The notes under the pieces are model-generated. The model made no database searches. It worked only from the letters and a program-made list of their open reading frames with translations, and had not been told where the DNA came from. The position numbers and the translations under genes are program-made. This document shows, one piece after another, positions 34,401-47,900 of a DNA stretch of 64,000 nt (positions are counted from its first letter, which is position 1; each line of letters opens with the position of its first letter). The DNA is from Macrosoma leucophasiata (taxonomy: Eukaryota; Arthropoda; Insecta; Lepidoptera; Hedylidae): assembly GCA_036365455.1 (NCBI GenBank), contig JAWQUS010000032.1:17058001-17122000 (forward strand), in the 5' to 3' direction.

Positions 34401-37400
34401 TAACATTCACAAATTTCTTATTACTTTAAATTTATTAAATAAGGTATATGTCATATATGCTTCTTTTGAAGTAGGTTTAGCCAACATACAATGAAAAGCA
34501 CCTACATCGAACTTATTAATTTTAGAGCTCTGTATTATCACAAGTCCATAACAAAAAATAAGTTTTTAAAGCTATTTGACTTTTTAGGCGACGACGGTGT
34601 ATAACAAGCGTGCAGTTCACATAGATGTTATGTGATGTCTGCAGCTTATAGACATCTACTCAAAACCCTGAGGTCACAATGACGATGCGTTGGCACCAGT
34701 GGTGGACTAACGTCATCAGGAGCCTAGGGTGGCATTTCGCATTTGGAGGACCAGTAGCCTGACGCACGAGCAAAAAAAAGAAAGCTCATGGTAACGGTAA
34801 AATTAGGGGGCCCCCACCACGCTATATATTATCCCCTCCCCCGTATTGATACGGTAGATATATTCTAAAATACACAACAAAAAAAGCTCTACCAAAAAAA
34901 AACGGTTTTCCCTCAGTAATTCTAAATTTTTTTTATAATTCTCAGCGACCAGTCGATTTTTGGACGTCTCCCTAATCGGAGGCTCGTGGCGGACCGCCTC
35001 TGCCGCCTTCGCCATAGTCCGCCACTGGTTACCTGGTTACTGCCATCCTGTTACGTCTGTGTGATAGTTATTACGGGGCCATACATTACCATCTAACCGG
35101 GACACGATAGTGCTGAACACTACCATTGAGCGGCAGTTAAATTAGGTAATGGGGTTGTGCCTAATGCCTACGGTTTCGGAATCTTGCACTTGGAATTCTA
35201 CTGCCAGTCAAAATATAGGATTCCTTTAAAGTGATTTAAAAAATCGGAAGGTATATAGGTAGGTAGCATTGTTCTCTGATAATATCTTCCAAATACCTAA
35301 TCAATTCTGATCGGGCATGATTTTTAACTAAATGATTTAAGTTTTTGATATTTATTTTTACGTGCTCTAGTTAGAGCGACACAATAAAAGCGAGCACAAC
35401 TGGGCTTACTCTTACACAATAAAAAAATAAACGCACTGAGTTACTTTTGACCGATGTAATGCCCATTTCTGTACGCAATGTTTTAAAACTGTAATGTTAA
35501 TGACTCCCGCGCTTGCGTGGTATTAATGACTTTTCGTGTGATTTTCAAATTGTTTTTAAAATTAACAAATAGGCCGCATTAATAACGTAACCATACGTTC
35601 TGTTAGGACATTAAAGTTATTTTTGCCTCATCCCGGTGTCTACGAGGAAATCTTTGGAACGCGGAATTAAAGACAAACTAGAGATCCCAGGAATAACAAA
35701 TTTATTTGGCTACGCTCTTGGCCGAATCAAATCAATCAATCTAAACAAATATCAGACGGCACAGACACATATAAGATGTTCGCGTTGGAATTAAGGAACC
35801 GTTCCTCCGCCCTCGAAATAGATGCAGATAGGTACATCAGTGGATACAAAGGTCTATCAAGAAACCAGCTCCAAAATGCTAGGTCACCAAACGAGAAAGC
35901 GTAATGCGTGGATGTCACAATGTAGGTACCTGGGATTTTTTGGATTGAGACACGTAAAATAAGAACTGCATTTAAAAATCCTTGAGACACAACGACACAG
36001 AGCGGGTTACTGCGGGTTGTCCTCAAGACGCAGTATCTACCAGCACAAACGCATATATCGCAGTATGTACACCAAAAGAGAGTTTCGAGTCACAACTTTT
36101 TTTTTAATGTAATTAAAGTGGAAAACAAGCGTGCAGTTCACATTGATGTTAGGTGATGACTGCAGCCTATAGACACCCACACAATGACCAGAGGTCAAAA
36201 TGCAGATGCGCTGCCACTCCTGAGGCATTAGGTGTTATGCCTCTGTGCCGGAAATTACAGAGCCGTACATTACCACCTGCCTGGAACACGATAGTACTGA
36301 ACACTACCATTTAGCGGCAAGTATATTAGGTAATGCGGTGGTGCCTACGCCCGCGAGCTCCATCCTACTCCGGTGATCCCCTATCTTAACAGGGATATTA
36401 GAAATGTAGAAAAATATCCAGCGAACCATGCAGTCTTGGGTATTGTTGACATTGTTGACTTTAATGATGTATACATATTTATGAGTTTCATGGTGTTTCT
36501 AAATTTATGCATCGATTGTTGGTGACATGTTATTGACCCTGTTGCTTACATACTTTACTTTCAGACAGTGTATTCATATTTTTGCAGCTTTTGATGTTCC
36601 CTTACTATTGATGACGTCTTTTTTTGAGACTTTGTGGTGTACACATATTTTTGCCCTTGACTGTACCAGTAAAATAGTTTTTAGGGTTCCGAAGTAAACA
36701 AGGAACCCTTATAGTTTCGCCATGTCCGTCTGTTTGTCTGTCTCTCCGTCCGCGGTTTAGCGCAAAAATTATTAGTACATACTAGAGACTTGAAATTTGG
36801 CACAAGTATACATCTTTTTTTAAGCCGACATGACATTTTTTTTATTTAGGGTACCTCCCCTACGTGTAACGTGCGGATATTTTTTAATTCTTCATTTTTT
36901 ATATAGAGTGGGATATCATTGGACAGGTCTTTCAAAACGTTAGGGGTGTGCAAATATCATTTCTCAATTTAGTTAACGGTTTGTGACTTATTAAGCTTTA
37001 CAGTGACAATTTTCGTTAGAGTCAAGTGTCCCCCCCGCCCTGGAGACTACACGGTTGTTGTTAGGAATTCAAAAGTTACGGCAGTACCCTTATATAATGA
37101 AATTTAAAAAAACTATCACACTTAAGTTGGCTTTACAAGTTTGCGAGTAATAATCGACCAAATGTATTTAACACGAAAATTTTGAATAACTCCATAGAAA
37201 ATATTTTTTTTTAATTAGTTTACTCTTTTACTACGGAACTCTACACTGCGCGTGGCCCGACACGCACTTAACCGGTTTTTTTTCGACTAACAATTTGAAC
37301 TCAGTATTTTTTTGTTTCTCGGCTTAGGCAGTTGTCTAAGCCGAGAAATATCTAAATAAGTAATATCTAAAATAAGTAATATCTATGTATATCTAAAATA

Positions 37401-38866
37401 AGTTATATCTAATAATATATTATCTAGTTAGATACCTACCTATGTTATGCTAAATCCGGTACTGCACGTTACACGACTTGCTACATACGTTATACTGTTC
37501 CAAGTTGTTTACGACTCTCATGACAAAAACACAGGGCCGATGGATATTTGGTACATTCACAGCTTCACGATTACAAGAGCCGATACTTAGCGTGATTGCG
37601 GCATGACATTACAGCATACCTACATACAAGCAGAAGCAGAGTCGTAAGTAATGTAATGCAATGTAAACAAACAAAACAAAACTTGTGGCTTTCGAAAGGC
37701 ACGGCGCGTTGCGTTATAGCAATAGCAAGTCACTCTCCATACCTCCATATCGACCACGCGGTTTTAATTTTGACATTCAAAAATCGGTGAAGTACGATTC
37801 GGTATTTTTTTTTTAATGTAATCGCAGTGGCAAACAAGCATGCAGTTCACATTGATGTTAAGTGATGACTGCAGCCTAGACACCCACACAAAGACCACGA
37901 TCAAAATGCAGATGCGTTACCACTCCTGAGGCCTAAGGTGTTATGCCTCTGTGCCGGAAATTACAGGGCCATACATTACCACCTGACCGGAACACGATAG
38001 TGCTGAACACTACCATTTAGCGGCAAGTATATTAGGTAATGCGGTGGTGCCTACGCCCGCGAACTCCGTCACTGGAGCTCTACCACCAGTGAACATTATG
38101 AGAGATCTTCTCTACACTTAGCATGTTCTTAGGTATTCGCAAAAAATATTTCTACGAAATAACAGAATATTTTGAAAACACTGATGATTAGCAAAAATTA
38201 TAAATAATATATAAATGGATAAAAATTAATCGGTTTGCTCCCACTGCATTGAATGGATTGCAATATCCAAATAGGGTTCGCTTTTGGCACTGAAACAAAA
38301 AAAATGTATATAATAAATACCATTTTCTAGTATTTAAATTATTTTTACCTCACCGTAATAAAAATAATATTTTATTTGTTCAATTTATTTATTTCATACC
38401 TTATTTCCACAATATAGGTAGGTATATTAATAACATATTGACAAATGGCGAACTTAACGCTATAAGCGCTCTATTCCAGTAAACCATAGGGAGTCTAGAG
38501 AGAGCAATATGAGCGGCACAACAGTTAAAGATGAAGAAAATGTATGGTTCAAAAACAAAAGTATTATCTTTTATAGGTATATATATGTAAAAATCTATTG
38601 CTGTTCGTTAGTCTCGCTAAAACTCGAGAACGGCTTTACCAATTTGGCTAATTTTGGTTTTGAATGATTTTTGGCAGTCCAGGGAAGGTTTAAAAGGTGA
38701 GAAAGTATGAAGAAATTGAAGGGAAATAGTAAAAACCACAATTTTATTTTTCCATACAAATAGTACGTATCTATCAAACCTTTGACACAATAATTCATTC
38801 TGAGGCAATATGAAGTTTGCCGGGTCAGCTAGTTTATAATAAAATACAAAACAAAAGATATACTTT

Positions 38867-38913
<47 letters not shown>

Positions 38914-41900
38914 ATATAATACTTAAGAATATATTTTCTATACTAACTTTAATTTTTAACTTTCCATTCCTGAAAATAGGGTTCTAATTTCACTTTATAA
39001 GTACTTACCTACATTTTTTTTTGTTTGTTCAAAAACTTCCGTGCTTTTTTGTCCCAGGGTCTCCCACTATTTTTATTTCAAATTTCATACACATGGCTGT
39101 GGGTTAGCCATGAAAGTGACACAGACAGACAACAGACAAATAGACTTCCGCATGTATCTTATAGTTTTTAGTATAGTATTAATATTAGTAAATATAGATT
39201 TTTCCTGAAACTTGTTGCGTAACAGCAGTTGTGAAGAAATAATAAGTGTGTGTGTGTGTGTGTATGTTGTGAAGCGACGTAACAGTGACCTTGACCGTGT
39301 GGCGCGACCCACTAACGAGTGTGTGATTAAGCTTTTCACATTGAACTAAAAACGGCCAAATGATCTTTTTTTTATGAGATAGAAAGGCAGAAGTTGGAAA
39401 TATTTTAATGTTATTAATGGTAAGTCAATAAGTACCTTTAATTAATTGCTATAATTCTGTGTGTACTATGTAGTAGGTACTTAATTGGTGATTGGGAAAT
39501 TTGTTCTGAAATCTTTGGTTTTGAAGGCAGTTGATGGCAATTATTAATGGCAAATCATTAAGTAGATTATAATACCTACTTTAATTCTGTATGTGTAATA
39601 ACTAAGGTAGGTATACTAAATACTATGTACTAGGCTGGGTCCGATTCCCGGGTCGGAGGATGTTAGAGATAGTGTTGCCCAAAATCGGTCTTGGTCTTGC
39701 AGTCTTGGTCTTGTTCTTGCATTTTTGCAAGACCAAGACCAAGAGCAAGACTGCCTAATTTTAGCAGGACCAAGAACAAGACTGACGGTGCAAGATTTGA
39801 GCAAGACCAACGTGAGCAGTGTGGTCCAAGACTGCAAGACCAAGACCGATTGTGGGCAACACTAAGTTAGAGATAACGTGTAAAATCCTTAATCCCGGGT
39901 TCTTGAGATTTTTCCATTGGAAGTATCCCAGTACCTCGAAGTTTGCTAATATGCAAGGCGCCGCATTCACCTGTATTACCTAATTGTAACTTGTAATAAC
40001 ATATTCAAAAACCCATCATTAATCAGAGATGGCAACATTCAAGTACATCGGAGCCATGGAGTTATTATAATAAGTCCATGATCGGAGCTAATTTGACCCA
40101 TCATTAATTAGAGATGGCAACATTCAAGTACTTTTCGGACCTTATTTGATTTCTTTCGAAACAGTTAAAAAAAGCGAACATTTCGTCAGCTAACCCATTG
40201 CGTACGAAACTGGAGTCATGTGAAGTTGAACCACCTATTAGTTACATGTTTGTTTTGGCGGTAAACGCTGCATATTCATGATAAGGGACCGGATTTTGTT
40301 TGGAAATGTCACCTGTCGAAAGTTGTTAAGGTTTTAGGGTTATGTCTCTCGAAAATCTATACATCTGTATCTATACAAATAAATAAAATCATAGAGACAC
40401 GGGCCACTGGCCGCGGGGGACCGGAGGGGAGGCTTTCCCCTCTGTCAAAGTACAAGCCCAAATGGTCCTACGCCTGTCGCTCAGATGTTTTAATGTGTGC
40501 GTGTTTAGATATGTATTTTGTTAAAGTCAAGGTGTGAGTTTCGTTGTAAAAGACGATTTTTGTAGTGTGAGTGTGTCACACGTAGTTCCCCCTGCAAAAA
40601 TGAAAGACTGTTTTGCATCGGTAATAAGCGTTATGGCTACTATTGGATTGGTTACTCTTTACCTCCTTACCTCCGGTTCGCCGCGCGCCGCGACGGCCGG
40701 TGGCCCGTGTTGCTCTATGAATAAAGTTGAAGTGTCTGTCTGTTCGTACCTACTTATGTACCTACGCACGTAAGAAGTTGTACTTTTTTTTTTATGTAAA
40801 GGAAGTGGTAAACAAGCATGCAGTTCACATTGATGTTAAGTGATGACTGCAGCCTATAGACACCCACACAAAGACCAAGGTCAAAATGCAGATGCGTTAC
40901 CACTCCTGAGGCCTAAGGTCTTATGCCTCTGTGCCGGAAATTACAGGGCCGTACATTACCACCTGACCGGAACACGATAGTGTTGAACACTACCATTTAA
41001 CGGCAAGTATATTAGGTAATGCGGTGGTGCCTACGCCCGCGAGCTCTGTCACTGGAGCTCTACCACCAGTAAAATAGCGTAACAATCCAATAAGTAAACT
41101 TACGAGAAATGGTTAGTATATTGGATTGGTCTGGTGGTAGAGCTCTAGTGAGGAAACTCGCGGGTGTAGTCACCACCGCATCACCTCTATCGACGATCAA
41201 AAATTTTTACACATCCCTAACATTTTTTAAAGACCTGTCAGACAATATCCTACAACAGTAAAAAGAAAATATATTTGCGCGTAGGATAGGTATACTTATA
41301 CGTACGTATATTTTACCACTTTGTCGGCGTGATTAAGGTGTAGGTACTTGTGCCAAATTTCAAGTTTCTAGTACCAATAGTTTTTGCGCCTAACTGCGGA
41401 CGGACAGACAGACGGACATGGTGAAACTACAAGGGTTCCTTGTTTACTACGGAACCCTAAAAAGAGGCAGACAAAATAACTTTACCCACATTATCTTATA
41501 TCTAACCATATCTAACAATTAACCTATTAACTTTTTAAAATTTTAACAAGGAAACAGAAATATTTTTATCGGTCTTTAAAAATCTTTAATAGGTCATTAC
41601 TCAGTATATTTTTTTTCTTTTAATTACGTCTCGCCATAATCTACGGATACCTCTCACCACGCGCAGCTCGCTCTTGGCCTGTTAATGAACTTTATAGCTC
41701 TATCACGAAGTGAATGTATTCTTCCATGTTAATCAGTTTGTCACAAGATCTTGTCTTTCTTAACAAGACCACATTTTCAACCTTTTAGACACTAATCAAA
41801 TATGTCGCCTACGAAGTGTCAATGGGTAATTTATTAATCACAACATGCAAAGGCATTTTGGACCGTAGGTTTTTGGTTGTATATTGTTGTTCACATTGAT

Positions 41901-44900
41901 GGTAAATAAATAAATTCGTGGTCCTAGAGCTCCAGTGACGGAGCTCGCGGGCGTACGCACCACTGCATTACCTAATATACTGCCCCCAAATGTTAGTGTT
42001 CAGCACTATCGTGTTCCGGTCAGGTGGTAATGTATGGCCTTGTAATTTCCGGCACAGAGGCATAACACCTTAGGCCTCTGGAGTTGTAACGCATCTGAAT
42101 TTTGACCTTGGTCTTTGTGTGTTATAGACACAGGCTGCAGTCATCACTTAACATAAATGTGAACTGCATGCTTGTTTGCCACTTCCATTACATAAAAAAG
42201 TCGTCTACGAAGTGACAATGGGCAAATTATTTATCACAACATGCAAACGCATTTTGAACCGTAGGTTTTTGGTTTTATACATACTCGTAGTTCACATTGA
42301 TGGTAAATAAATAAATTGCTAGTGTGTCGGGATGTGACGATCTCACCGCCCTCTAGCGGAAGTGTTTTCTTCGATTGGAAGAGAATTCTTCAAAGTGCAG
42401 TCAGTGAACCGAACAATGGCGGTCAAACCATTCAAACAAACAACGGGGCTGTAAGTGCAATAAAACTGATAAAATTGCCGCCACCGCGATCGACAATCCA
42501 TATGCCAAGCATGGCGATATGGCATACGTATCCCCCTTATAATGATAAATAATAATGGCAACCCACTATACGTCCCACTGCTGGGCACGAGTCTCTCCTC
42601 TTTTTGGGGGGAGGCCTGGAGCTTACTCCACCATGTAAACATATTTCGGCTGGAATGATATAATCGTTTCGGGTCTGGGTGTTTGTGATGTGTTGTGTGT
42701 GAACAACGACACCCACGACACAGGTTCAATCCTAGTGTGGGCTGCAAATGTAAGCATAATTTATTTACCTATTATTTTAATTTCAGGAAATGCCCAGACA
42801 TTCGCGAAATCTTGCTGCTGGTGCGGAACAAGAAGGGGAAGGATGCACAAGAGAGACTTGAAGTCATGTTCACCGATCCAGTGAGTGAGCAATCTTCATT
42901 ATCGTTACTACCATAGAGCAACACGGGCCACCGGCTGCGGCGGACCGGAGGGGAGTAACCATAGCGTTTATTACCGATGCAAAACAGTCTGTCATTTTTT
43001 GCGGGGGGAAATGTGTGCGACACACACATACCATACACAACAATAATTGTCTATTACTACGAAACTCACACCTTGACTTAAACAAAATACATAAACAATT
43101 TCAGGCACACATTTAAATACCTAGGTGACAGGCCTAAGAACACTTGTGCTTGTACTTTGAGAGAGCGGAAAGCCTGCGTATGGCTACTCCTCTCCGGTCC
43201 GCCGCGACCGTTGGCCCGTGTTGCTCTATGGTTACTACCTGTTGTGAGATGCTATCTTGTAATTGTATCTTGTAACAAGATTACAAGATATATAACAATT
43301 TTGCTGTTAACTATTGCTAGTTTTGTTTATAATAGGATGTAGACGCCGGTTTCATTATGTTTTGAAATTAATAATCGTACCCGTGTTATCTGTAAGTGCA
43401 GGAGTGTATTCTATTTTAAGTCGTGATGGTGGCAACCAAGTATGCTGTACGTATGTTGCATCAAAATGTTTGATGGTAGGTGACAACTGCAGCCTATAGA
43501 CATGTAGACATCTACATAGAAACTGGAGGTCAGCAGATGCGTGGCCAACCTAAGATGGTATACAGTACCGTTTAACCGGAACACGATAGTGCTGATCACT
43601 ACCATTTGGCTACAGATAAATTAGATAATGCAGTGGTGTCTACGTCCTTCGAGCTTCGCACACTGAGACTCTACCGGAGAATATGTAATAATACTGCGAC
43701 CACTAAATGTAATATTTTTCAGAAAAACAATTATTAAATATTCTCACTTCGAAGATAATATTTTTAGCGCAATGGGCCAATTATTGTACCAGCATCAGAC
43801 TGGCCCTAATCGAGGTGGCGTTTTTGCCAGCCGGCTCCAGCCTGCTCAGGCTCCCCGGATCCAGCTTGTCAGCCAGCGGACTTCCAGTTATCGAGGCTCC
43901 GGGTCCATTATCCAGTCTTAGGCCTTGGGCGCTTGAGGAACCGCAGACCCACCCGGGCACAGGCCCTGAGCTGGAAGGACCCTGCTGGCTTTCCACAAGG
44001 CTAGGATCCGAGCCTGAATAATGGCTTGTTGCATGGGTATCTAACCTGGAAACTTATGTGACAAGTCACGCAAGCTAGGGCCGCGGGGAACCTGCGCAGG
44101 AGTCCGACTGGCAAATCCCACACCACGACTATATGGTCCGACATTACGCGGGCCATTCCGGCCCAGTCTAAGCCTGACTGTATCAATATGGCCCTCGCAG
44201 CCTATTTTCATTCCATCAAAGAGACCCAGTACCTAATTCACTTTGTACTGATTAATGTCAGTGTTCGAGGTCTGTGGCGATACCTGTACTTAATGTCTTG
44301 TTCCAGTTGTTCGAGAAGGTCACAGCATTACACGGTATGAAACACCTGATGAGCAAAGTGCGAGTGGTGGCTGGTGACGCCAGCGCCCCAGACCTGGCGT
44401 TATCTGACGCTGACCGTCAGTACCTGGTCGATACAGTGGACATTGTGGTACACGCCGCTGCCACTATCAGGTCAGTTGTTCATTATATGTATTTACAATT
44501 ACTGGTGGTAGAGTTCCAGTGTAGGAGCTCGAGGGCGTAGGCACCATCGCATTACCTAATATAACTGCCGCCAAATGGTAGCGTTCATCACTATCGTGGT
44601 GTTCTAGTTAGATGGTAATACAGCCCCGTAACAACTATCACGGAGACATAACAACTAAGGTCTCAGGGGTCTCTGCATTTGACCTCTGTTTTTTGTGTAG
44701 ATGTCTATAGGCTGCAGGCCTGCATATGGGAGTAGCCATATGCAGGCTTTCCCCTCTGTCAAAGTACAAGACCAAATGGTCCTATGCTTATCGCCCAGAT
44801 ACTTAAATGTGTGCGTGAAATTGTTTATGTATTTTGTTGGAGTCAAGATGTAGTATTATTACATATTCTCTGGTTTCGTAGTAATAGACGATTTTTGTAG

Positions 44901-47900
44901 TGTGAGTGTGTGTCACACGTATTTCCCCCCGCAAAAAATTATAGACTGTTTAGCATCGATAATACACGCTATGGCTACTCCCTCCGGACCGCCGCGATGG
45001 TGGGCCGAGTTGCTCTATGTATGCATTATTCCTGCTCAATATCTCCTAATCGACGCTGGTATTCGTCTGGAGATATCTCCTAATCGACGCTGGTTTTCGT
45101 CTGGGACCCAGTGCTGCACGGATTAGTTTCTACGTAGGCAGTATGCAGTAGAGCCGCTCTACGAAGTCGAAATTAGCCGATTACCTCTTTCGTAGGCTGT
45201 GCAATATTTCTTACTGGATAGTGTACCCAGGTATTGCAAAAAGTATTTCCAAGTAAACTATCCCAACCGAATGTCATCAAAGTCACTTGCTGCTTGCGGC
45301 TTACGCAACGCTGTCGAAACATTGTGGTGAACTGGCGAGGTGGTGACACCTGCTCGTTGTACTTGTACTTTTACGTAAGCTTTTTTTGTTCTTGTTTGAG
45401 CACAATGGCTGATTATGATAATGACCTAGTAAGTGAAATAATTTTAAATGAATGATGGTCGTTCCCTTTTTATGTCACGAATCATATTATTCGTAGTTCA
45501 ATACAGATGCTTGCCAATTTTATTTTTCATTTTATTTATTTAATGCACAAGACAAATTACAATCAATGACAGTGAAAAAAGGAGCAATAACAAAACTGTT
45601 TTGATTTGAATGAAGCGTGCAGCTCACATTGATGTTAAGTGATGATTGCAGCCTATAGACAAGACACCCACACAATGACCAGAGGTCAAAATGTAGGTGC
45701 GTTGCCACTCCTGAGGCTGAAGGTGTCATGCCTCTGTGCCGGAAATTACAGAGCTGTATGTACATTACCACATGACCGGAACACGATAGTGCTGAACACT
45801 ACCATTTAGCGGCAAGTACATTAGGTAATGCGGTGGTGCCTACGCCCGTTAGAGTCCGGATTGTTAACTGCTGAGTAGAGTGTGATGAAATTCATCATAG
45901 AGATAGTGTGAATACTAAAAAGAGACATAGATATAATCTGTTTTTTCTGTCTACCAAAATCACAAACACAAAGTTTCGGGAAAAAGATAATTAGAAACTA
46001 CATAGGTACAGCCTTTGTAAATAGAGCTTCAGGGAGATACCTACCCATAGATTTATTATCTACTTTGGAGATACCAGATAAACGAGATAAGCGACATATT
46101 TTGATAGGCAACCTAGTTATAGGATATATTATTATTTTCTCTAGATCATACATATAAGTCTGTTTTACTACATGAAAGAAATAAACCTTGTGTTGCTGAA
46201 AAGAAGTTTTATTGTTAGTTTTTTTTTATACAGAGACTATTTTATTTAGGTAATATAAAACAATATGAACTCAAACCTGAAAAGAAGAAACGACAATGAA
46301 AGTTTATTCTTTCACTTTTAAAACATAAAATAATATAATATTAAAATTTTCATTAATTATGCAATTGTCAATCAACTCGTATTTAAATCTGTCATCTGAC
46401 ATTCTGAATTCGTTTCTTCTTTAAAATCAGACAATTAAAAAGTTAAAAACTATAACCAAACTTCATGGTAAATAAACACACAGAGTGCGAAGAAAGAAAT
46501 AGTATTTCTTTACATTTCCCCCCATGGGGAAGAAAATTCACCCGTGAATTTTCACTCCATAAATTTCTAATTCATTATTTAACAGTAGTTTGATCTTAAT
46601 TAACGTAAAATTAGGTTTGCAGCATATCTCTATGAACGAAATTATTCTCCAGCGGGATCCTATCTTATCTTATCTTATTGTGGGGCCAGCTGTTACACTG
46701 GGACACTTCGACCCATTGGGATCTTTTGTGTTCACCCCCAAGACCCTATATACTTCCATCCATGGTCCCTTTAAATATATCTGAGATATATTTGATGGTG
46801 TCCCTGATGTACAGTACCTTATAATCTCCCGGTGTAGGATATGCCACCCCGAGTATCTTCATACGCTTAGCGGGATCCTAACCATCCCATTATATTATTC
46901 CTACAATTATTTACAAAAACATAGGTATGAATACTTAGGTAACTATTATTCGAATATTTTTAGATTCGATGAAGCGCTGAAAAAAGCAGTTCTGTTGAAC
47001 GTCCGAGGAACTAAACTAGTACTGGAACTGGCCAAAAGTTGCAAAAATTTAAAGGTGAGTGAAATATGTATATATCGTTATCGCGCTGTGGTGCCTGAGG
47101 TGGGGATGACGAATCACTCCCGGTGACTCCCAGCTCCCGGCGATCGACGCGCCACCGCACAATTGCGTTATAATTCTTTGATTGCATATTATTATTATGA
47201 TATTTAATAAGATGTTTTTTATCTACTTATATTTTATTTACTTTGGTATTAATCTATTTATTATTGTTTGTACCTACTAGTATGTATTACATTTATCGTT
47301 TAATTAAGTATGTTATTTAATGGCTTATTATCTGTTTTATATCCGTATGTATGTACCATGTATAAGTATTAGTACAATTATCCTTTATTATAAATTTGAC
47401 ATCCGTGGTTCACTCACTTAGGGTCCTGTTGAAAACCAGCGTCAGGTACCTTTTACATGAAGGTACCTGACATTTACTGAACAGGACACCTTTTTGGCGG
47501 CCGTGAGACACATATTACGTGTATAGGTATGTATTAATTTTTAGAAAATGTGTTGTCTATTCTCTGTTACCTGTTACGTTTTGTCTGTTTTATGTGTCTC
47601 GCTGTGTGTCAAATAAATGTTTCTTATCTTATCTTATCTTTCTTATCTTAAGTAATACGACCTTCTGTGTCACTTATAGATGTAAGGAAAGTGGCAAACA
47701 AGCATGTAGTTCACATTGATGTCAAGTGATGACTGCAGCCTATAGACATCTACACAAAGACCAGACATCAAAATGCAGATGCGTTGCCATGAGACCTAAA
47801 TTGTTATGTCTTTGTGTAGGTATTTGTTTATGTATGGAAGGCGGCAAATAATCATGCAGCTCACATTGATACATTGATGTTAAGTGATGACTGCAGCCTA

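Noticed and set aside
39240..39265. (GT)n run as a regulatory element
   Set aside because: Simple microsatellite without other signals.
41804..42317. Direct repeats read as a mini-LTR element
   Set aside because: No TG...CA ends, primer-binding site or polypurine tract; the interior is an ordinary Rep-A copy.
43790..44225. Overlapping frames on both strands in a GC-rich island
   Set aside because: High GC makes chance frames long on both strands; no conserved protein pattern in any frame.
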